This document shows positions 59,584 through 64,000 of a DNA stretch of 64,000 nt, piece by piece. Location: the NCBI GenBank assembly GCA_019420505.1, contig JAHZHC010000012.1, positions 1-64,000 on the forward strand, read 5' to 3'. Within the stretch, counting starts at the first letter, position 1. Each line of letters starts with the position of its first letter. The DNA comes from Ruminococcus sp. (lineage in GTDB: Bacteria; Bacillota; Clostridia; Oscillospirales; Ruminococcaceae). Below the pieces are notes generated by a model. That model was not told where the DNA came from, made no database searches, and saw only the letters and a program-made list of their open reading frames with translations. A program made the translations under genes and the position numbers.

Positions 59584-59658
59584 CAGCCGGCGTCTCTTGA
59601 CTTAATGCTTGAATTTAAGTATAATATTAACAGAGAACAGATAAGGAGGATTTATTCA

Positions 59659-60720
59659 ATGAAATTGCTTGAATCAGTGAAAAAACTGTATGAAGAATCC
59701 GATGAAATGATCGTTGTCACAGATAACAATCTTGAAGTAATCTGGAAAAACAACATTAAACTTCCTGATGTTATTACCTTATCTGATTTTAAGCCTGAGT
59801 TTGGAAGAACTCCGTCCTTGCCTGTTAAATCAAACAAAATCCTCCATTATCTGAACGGAAATTCCGTAAAAATAAAACCTCTTTTAGATGAAAATAAGCT
59901 TGAAGGATATATGTTGATGTTTTATGACGCTGAGGAAATTGAAACCTTGTCTGACAGATCATCAATTTTAAAATACAAGCGCAATGCGCTGGGTAATATC
60001 CGTCTGGCCATTTCACCGATTATTGCACAGCTCGAAAGCATAAAAAATAGTGACTATACAGAAAATTTGAACGCCTTTTATGAAAGTGTTTCCAATAATC
60101 TGCTTAAAATGCTTTCATCAACCGTAAACTCAAATGAGATCACAAAGTATTACAGCGGTGAATTTTCCACAGAATTATTGAATGTCTCTCAATGCCTTGA
60201 GGAAACTGCTCATATATGCCGTGAAAGTTTCAGAAATACCGATTGTGAATTCCAAACTGAAATCGAACCGTCAATTTTTATGAATATGAACTATGACCGT
60301 TTGTCATTGGCAGTAATAAATTTGCTGATTAACGGTTATATGTACTGCGGAGAAAAAAATAAAAAGCTTTTATTAAAAGCTTATAAGGACAGCGGACAGA
60401 TTTATATTGAAGTGTCTGACAACGGAAAAGCCGCAGATATTGAAACAATGAAGTCTGCGCTTAAGCCTTTCAGAGCCCTGCCGAAATTTAAAACAGGTGA
60501 AACTCTGGGACTTGCAATAGCCGGTAAATTTACTGAGCATTTTAATGGAACCTTATATTTTGATAAAACAGAAAACGGACTCACTGTCCGAATGTCTTTT
60601 TCAGATGAAATATCAGAGGATCCGCAAAGCTTCAGGTTAAAGCGCCTTCCGCCGATAGTGGGAGAATATGAGCCTGCATATTGTATCCTTGCAAAAGGAC
60701 TTATAAATGAAGATCAATAA
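59659..60720 (+). CDS. Degenerate sensor-kinase-like ATPase-domain protein
   Basis: The ~353-residue protein starts at 59659 behind AAGGAGG; the longer frame to 59605 has no site. An N-terminal PAS-like region (DEMIVVTDNNLEVIWKNN ~13-30; KPLLDENKLEGYMLMFYDAEE) is followed by a helix pair where a HisKA would be. However the H-box histidine is absent: the segment reads NALGNIRLAISPIIAQL. The HATPase part keeps an N-box (LAVINLLINGYMYCG), DNGKAADIE (G1) and GETLGLAIAGKF (G2). It may be an anti-sigma/SpoIIAB-like kinase or a pseudokinase. No response regulator adjoins. Confidence 0.7.
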   Translation: MKLLESVKKLYEESDEMIVVTDNNLEVIWKNNIKLPDVITLSDFKPEFGRTPSLPVKSNKILHYLNGNSVKIKPLLDENKLEGYMLMFYDAEEIETLSDRSSILKYKRNALGNIRLAISPIIAQLESIKNSDYTENLNAFYESVSNNLLKMLSSTVNSNEITKYYSGEFSTELLNVSQCLEETAHICRESFRNTDCEFQTEIEPSIFMNMNYDRLSLAVINLLINGYMYCGEKNKKLLLKAYKDSGQIYIEVSDNGKAADIETMKSALKPFRALPKFKTGETLGLAIAGKFTEHFNGTLYFDKTENGLTVRMSFSDEISEDPQSFRLKRLPPIVGEYEPAYCILAKGLINEDQ

Positions 60721-60721
60721 A

Positions 60722-60757
60722 AAATGACAGCAAAATAATTGCTGTCATTTTTTTATT
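60722..60757. terminator. Bidirectional terminator (kinase-like / hemolysin III)
   Basis: AAATGACAGCAA-AATAA-TTGCTGTCATTT with TTTTATT on the plus strand. Confidence 0.85.
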
Positions 60758-60758
60758 A

Positions 60759-61427
60759 TCAGATTTTTTCATGTATCAGAAGCAGCAATATGGAGAAATA
60801 ATGAAAAATTGTTCCCCCGATAGTAAACAAGTGCCAAATTGAGTGAAAATATTTTATCCTTTTGATTACGTAAAATGCAATGCCGGCAGTGTAAAAAATA
60901 CCGCCTATAAGTAAGAAAATCAATGAAATTTTCGGCACTGAATCAAGCATTGGCTTAATTGCAAAAACAATGACCCAGCCCATTGCCACATAACATATAA
61001 TTGAAAGCTTCTTGAACTTTTCAAGGTTTATAGAATTCAGCACTATTCCAATTACCGCAGCACCCCATACAATACCGAAAAGAACCCAGCCGACAGGACC
61101 TCTGAGCGGAACTAATGTAATAGGAGTATATGTTCCTGCAATTAACAGAAAAATTGTGTTATGATCCATAATTCTGAAAAATTTTTTTGCTTTGTCATTG
61201 GTAATTGCATGATAAAGAGTTGACATTGTGTATAAAATTATCATGCTTGCACCATAAATAGCCGAACTTACTACACCCCATGCGTTTGAATAAATTGCTG
61301 CAAATACGATCATTATAACCGTGCCCGCTATAGCAAGCAGTCCTCCCGTACCGTGAGATACGGAATTGAAAATTTCTTCCCCTAATGTATATCGTTTTGT
61401 CGTATTTTTATTTGTTTCATTTTCCAT
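60759..61427 (-). CDS. Hemolysin III (PAQR/TrhA-like) membrane protein
   Basis: The 222-residue protein has seven membrane helices. Family motifs are GEEIFNSVSHGTGGLLAI (~17-34, with the conserved His), YHAITNDKAKKFFRIMDHNTIFLLIAGTYTPI (in parts, ~72-103) and SIWHLFTIGGTIFHYFSI (~196-213, His pair). The His/Asp set is the PAQR metal site. Bacterial members (TrhA) influence membrane lipid homeostasis. GGAGAAAGC precedes the start. Confidence 0.88.
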   Translation of the reverse strand: MENETNKNTTKRYTLGEEIFNSVSHGTGGLLAIAGTVIMIVFAAIYSNAWGVVSSAIYGASMIILYTMSTLYHAITNDKAKKFFRIMDHNTIFLLIAGTYTPITLVPLRGPVGWVLFGIVWGAAVIGIVLNSINLEKFKKLSIICYVAMGWVIVFAIKPMLDSVPKISLIFLLIGGIFYTAGIAFYVIKRIKYFHSIWHLFTIGGTIFHYFSILLLLIHEKI

Positions 61428-61633
61428 AAAGCTTTCTCCTTTCCTGCTATTTAATCATATCACTGCCATGATTAAATGTCAACAAACAATGTTCTGAAGT
61501 ATTAATTTTTTATATGCTTCAGCTATTTCATTAATCAATTTTTCAGTTTTCACATAATATACATAAATATATGGTAAACTATAAGTAATTAAATTGGGAA
61601 TTAAGAAATTCTATTGAAAGGAATGAAAAAAAT

Positions 61634-62308
61634 ATGCCTAAAATTTTGGTCGTGGACGATGAGCAGAGAATCCGTGAAATCATAAAGGAATATGCTGAAT
61701 TCAATGGGTTTCAGGTAACTCAGGCCGAGGATGGCATGGAAGCTGTTGAAAAAGTAAAAAATGAAGACTTCGATATTATTATTATGGATATAATGATGCC
61801 GAAGCTTGACGGCTATTCTGCCTGTAAGGAAATTAAGAAAATAAAAGAAATCCCTGTTATCATGCTCTCTGCAAGAGGAGAAGAGTATGATAAATTGTTC
61901 GGATTTGAAATCGGGGTTGACGACTATGTGGTCAAACCTTTTTCTCCGAAAGAACTTATAGCAAGAATTCGTGCAGTTATGAACAGAGTAAATTCATCAA
62001 AGAAAGCTGAGAATACAGTTACTTATAAAACCTTGGTTATAAACTTTACTGCCCGTGAGGTTACAATCGACGGAGAAAAAGTTGCAATGACCCCGAAAGA
62101 ATATGACCTGCTTTTCTATATGGTGAAAAATATGAATATTGCCCTTTCAAGGGAAAAACTTCTTGAAGAAGTCTGGGGATTTGACTTCTATGGCGATGAC
62201 AGAACCGTTGATACTCATATCAAAATGCTGAGGAACAGTCTGAAACAGTACAGAAATCTGATTGTTACTTTGAGAGGAATGGGTTATAAGTTTGAAAAAA
62301 TTCAATAG
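61634..62308 (+). CDS. OmpR-family response regulator
   Basis: The 224-residue regulator has a receiver (VVDDEQR; phospho-Asp in IIMDIMMPKLDGY ~50-62; Lys in VVKPFSP ~102) and a winged HTH (KVAMTPKEYDLLFYMVKNMN ~156-175; RTVDTHIKMLRNSLKQY). GAAAGGA precedes the ATG. It overlaps the downstream kinase gene by 17 bases. Confidence 0.92.
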   Translation: MPKILVVDDEQRIREIIKEYAEFNGFQVTQAEDGMEAVEKVKNEDFDIIIMDIMMPKLDGYSACKEIKKIKEIPVIMLSARGEEYDKLFGFEIGVDDYVVKPFSPKELIARIRAVMNRVNSSKKAENTVTYKTLVINFTAREVTIDGEKVAMTPKEYDLLFYMVKNMNIALSREKLLEEVWGFDFYGDDRTVDTHIKMLRNSLKQYRNLIVTLRGMGYKFEKIQ

Positions 62309-63863
62309 CAGGAACAGCTTGTCCCAAAAAATAAAGGATAAAATACTTCGTATCAGAGAAGAACGCAGTATCCGTTCTTATGTCTGGATGTATTTTATTA
62401 TCTTTACCGCCTTTATACTTTTGCTTATCTGGCTGTTTCAGTATTTCTTTCTGGCAAATTATTATCAGTCTGCGAAAATAAGAGATATTCAACAGTCAGC
62501 AAGAACAATTACAAATAATTTTGACAGTGAGGATATGGAGAATATAACTCAAAGATTAGCCTTTGAAAACGGACTCTGTATTCTTATAGCTGACGAAACA
62601 GGTAATACAATACTTCTGGAGAATAATTTAGGCAGCTTTTCTGTTTTCAACAGCGATCTGAATAATAATTGGGGCAGATTTATATTTCAGCTTAAGAATG
62701 ACCTGAAAAAGCAGAAAAACGACTATATTACAAAAATTTATCAAAATGAATATGTAAAAAATCAGGAGATTTTTTTCTGTACTGCAATAAACAGTGAAAA
62801 TTATGAGTTACCGCTTTATTTATATATCGAAGGTTCAATAGAACCGATTGACTCAACCGTTACCATAATCCGTGAACAGCTCATTTATATTACAATAATT
62901 CTTTTTGAGCTTGCATTTATTGTAACGCTGTTTATATCAAAACGCCTTTCCCGTCCTATTGTTGAGATAACAAAAACTGCAAAAGCATTTGGAAAAGGCG
63001 ATTATTCTGTGGATTTCAATGCAAAGGGATACCGTGAGATCGAAGAGCTTTCCACTGTGCTTGATAATGCTAAAAACGAAATACAAAAAGTTTCAGACTT
63101 AAGGAAAGACCTCATTGCCAATATATCTCACGACCTTCGTACTCCTTTGACGATCGTTAAAAGCTATGCAGAAATGATAAGAGATTTATCAGGAGATAAC
63201 CCCGAAAAACGCAATGAGCATATTAATGTCATAATAGATGAAACTGACAGACTGTCAAATCTCGTAAGCAACCTGCTGGAGCTTTCAAAACTTGAAAGCG
63301 GCAATATGGAGATGGAAATCAGCGAGTTTTCAGTTCATGAAAAAATCCATGATGTATTGCTGAGATATCAGCTTTTGATTGAAAACGACGGTTATGATAT
63401 TCGTTTTATTGAGGATGATGACAGAATTATCGCAGCTGATGAAGGAAAACTTGATCAGGTGCTGTATAATTTCATAAATAACGCAGTAAATTATTGCGGC
63501 GAAGACAAGCTTATCCGTATACGTCAGATCAATAAACCAAATGTGGTAAGAATTGAAGTCATCGATAACGGAAAAGGTATTTCAAAGGAACTTCTCCCGC
63601 TTATTTTTGACAGATATTATCGTGACGCAAAATATAAACGAGAAATTGTAGGTACAGGTCTTGGACTTTCTATATGTCAGGAAATCCTTAAAAAGCATGG
63701 TTTTGCATTCGGAGTTCAATCAGAGGAAGGAAAAGGTTCAACCTTCTGGTTTGAAGCAAAAACTGCACAGCCAAAGCCTCCCAAAAAAGAAAAACCGACG
63801 CAGAAGCGTAAGCATTCAGAAGAAGCAATACCTGCAAAATTAACGGATTTAGAAGATAATTAA
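62292..63863 (+). CDS. Sensor histidine kinase
   Basis: The 523-residue kinase starts at TTG 62292 inside the regulator gene. It has a membrane helix (FIIFTAFILLLIWLFQYFF), an outer loop (~52-195), a second helix (LIYITIILFELAFIVTLFI), HAMP (~220-265), HisKA with IANISHDLRTPLTIVKSY (phospho-His, ~278) and HATPase with NFINNAVNYC, DNGKGIS, GTGLGLSICQEIL. A Lys/Pro-rich tail ends the protein. It partners the upstream regulator; the signal is unknown. Confidence 0.9.
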   Translation: MKKFNSRNSLSQKIKDKILRIREERSIRSYVWMYFIIFTAFILLLIWLFQYFFLANYYQSAKIRDIQQSARTITNNFDSEDMENITQRLAFENGLCILIADETGNTILLENNLGSFSVFNSDLNNNWGRFIFQLKNDLKKQKNDYITKIYQNEYVKNQEIFFCTAINSENYELPLYLYIEGSIEPIDSTVTIIREQLIYITIILFELAFIVTLFISKRLSRPIVEITKTAKAFGKGDYSVDFNAKGYREIEELSTVLDNAKNEIQKVSDLRKDLIANISHDLRTPLTIVKSYAEMIRDLSGDNPEKRNEHINVIIDETDRLSNLVSNLLELSKLESGNMEMEISEFSVHEKIHDVLLRYQLLIENDGYDIRFIEDDDRIIAADEGKLDQVLYNFINNAVNYCGEDKLIRIRQINKPNVVRIEVIDNGKGISKELLPLIFDRYYRDAKYKREIVGTGLGLSICQEILKKHGFAFGVQSEEGKGSTFWFEAKTAQPKPPKKEKPTQKRKHSEEAIPAKLTDLEDN

Positions 63864-63866
63864 AAC

Positions 63867-63904
63867 AACAGCCGGTGACTTTTGTGACTAAGTCATCGGC
63901 TGTT
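63867..63904 (+). terminator. Terminator-like hairpin after the two-component system
   Basis: AACAGCCGGTGACTT...AAGTCATCGGCTGTT, about 15 bp with one wobble, just after the stop codon. The T-tail is weak (ATTGTATC). Confidence 0.6.
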
Positions 63905-63941
63905 ATTGTATCAACATCTTAAAAATTATAATCAGAACTCT

Positions 63942-64000
63942 TTAGTCCTCTGATGTTTCAGCATTTAATGTATATGTTATGCTTGGATAAGAACGGCTTA
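63942..64000 (-). CDS. C-terminal end of a gene running off the right edge
   Basis: On the minus strand an open frame reads ...SYPSITYTLNAETSED and stops at 63942-63944. Only 18 codons are visible. The beta-rich, Thr/Asn composition suggests a secreted protein, but the evidence is thin. Confidence 0.35.
   Translation of the reverse strand, partial: SRSYPSITYTLNAETSED

Overview
The window reads as chromosomal DNA of a low-GC Gram-positive anaerobe of the class Clostridia, most likely in the Ruminococcus/Oscillospiraceae neighbourhood. The basis is AT-rich intergenic DNA, strong AGGAGG-type ribosome binding sites, sigma-A promoters with TTGACA/TATAAT-like boxes, and Firmicute families (YaaT/PSP1, DarA, DUF4364, LURP-one, YfhO, NptA with PhoPR). 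The lineage is inferred from gene content, not from a marker gene. About 62 protein genes and one tRNA (Pro, anticodon GGG) are supported.

Left part (1-19 kb): a truncated secreted protein; a TtcA-like tRNA thiolase; a metal-efflux operon (ArsR/SmtB sensor, small HMA protein, P-type ATPase) ending in a 290-bp array of hairpins flanked by duplicated terminators; a shikimate operon (aroB, two acyltransferases, aroA, aroC, DUF4364); an EamA/DUF3783 pair; VanZ; an orphan MazF; and a yaaT-holB-darA-(membrane protein)-yaaO cluster resembling the Bacillus yaa region without tmk.

Middle part (19-30 kb): a sigma-like HTH gene with a coiled-coil partner behind a LexA-like box, a DUF896 gene, a WYL regulator and two ribbon-helix-helix genes. 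They precede a compact nine-gene phage-derived cassette (small and large terminase, portal, protease/scaffold, major capsid, connector, three tail-related proteins). No integrase, replication, lysis, tape-measure or fibre genes are present, so this looks domesticated, GTA-like or satellite-derived. It is the best candidate for an unusual system here.

30-41 kb: a LacI regulator; an amino-acid binding lipoprotein with an overlapping leader ORF and no transporter partners; a MacB-like ABC exporter operon (ATPase, two FtsX permeases, lipoprotein, membrane-anchored protein, small secreted protein) with a three-codon leader ORF behind a perfect Shine-Dalgarno; two regulators with GyrI-like effector domains; and a tyrosine recombinase remnant next to tRNA-Pro.

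41-64 kb: nptA-phoP-phoR behind a candidate Pho box; an extracellular acetylation cluster (SGNH, DUF4358, MBOAT, DHHW); a NUDIX hydrolase; YfhO; four small XRE regulators with clear paired operators; an MtaD-like deaminase; a candidate small RNA; an AspB-like aminotransferase; a 42-residue small protein before a degenerate histidine-kinase-like protein; hemolysin III; and a two-component system. A family of short intergenic elements (ATGTCCCC...CCCCTTATTGAA) recurs at about 17.0, 19.9, 31.7 and 53.8 kb.
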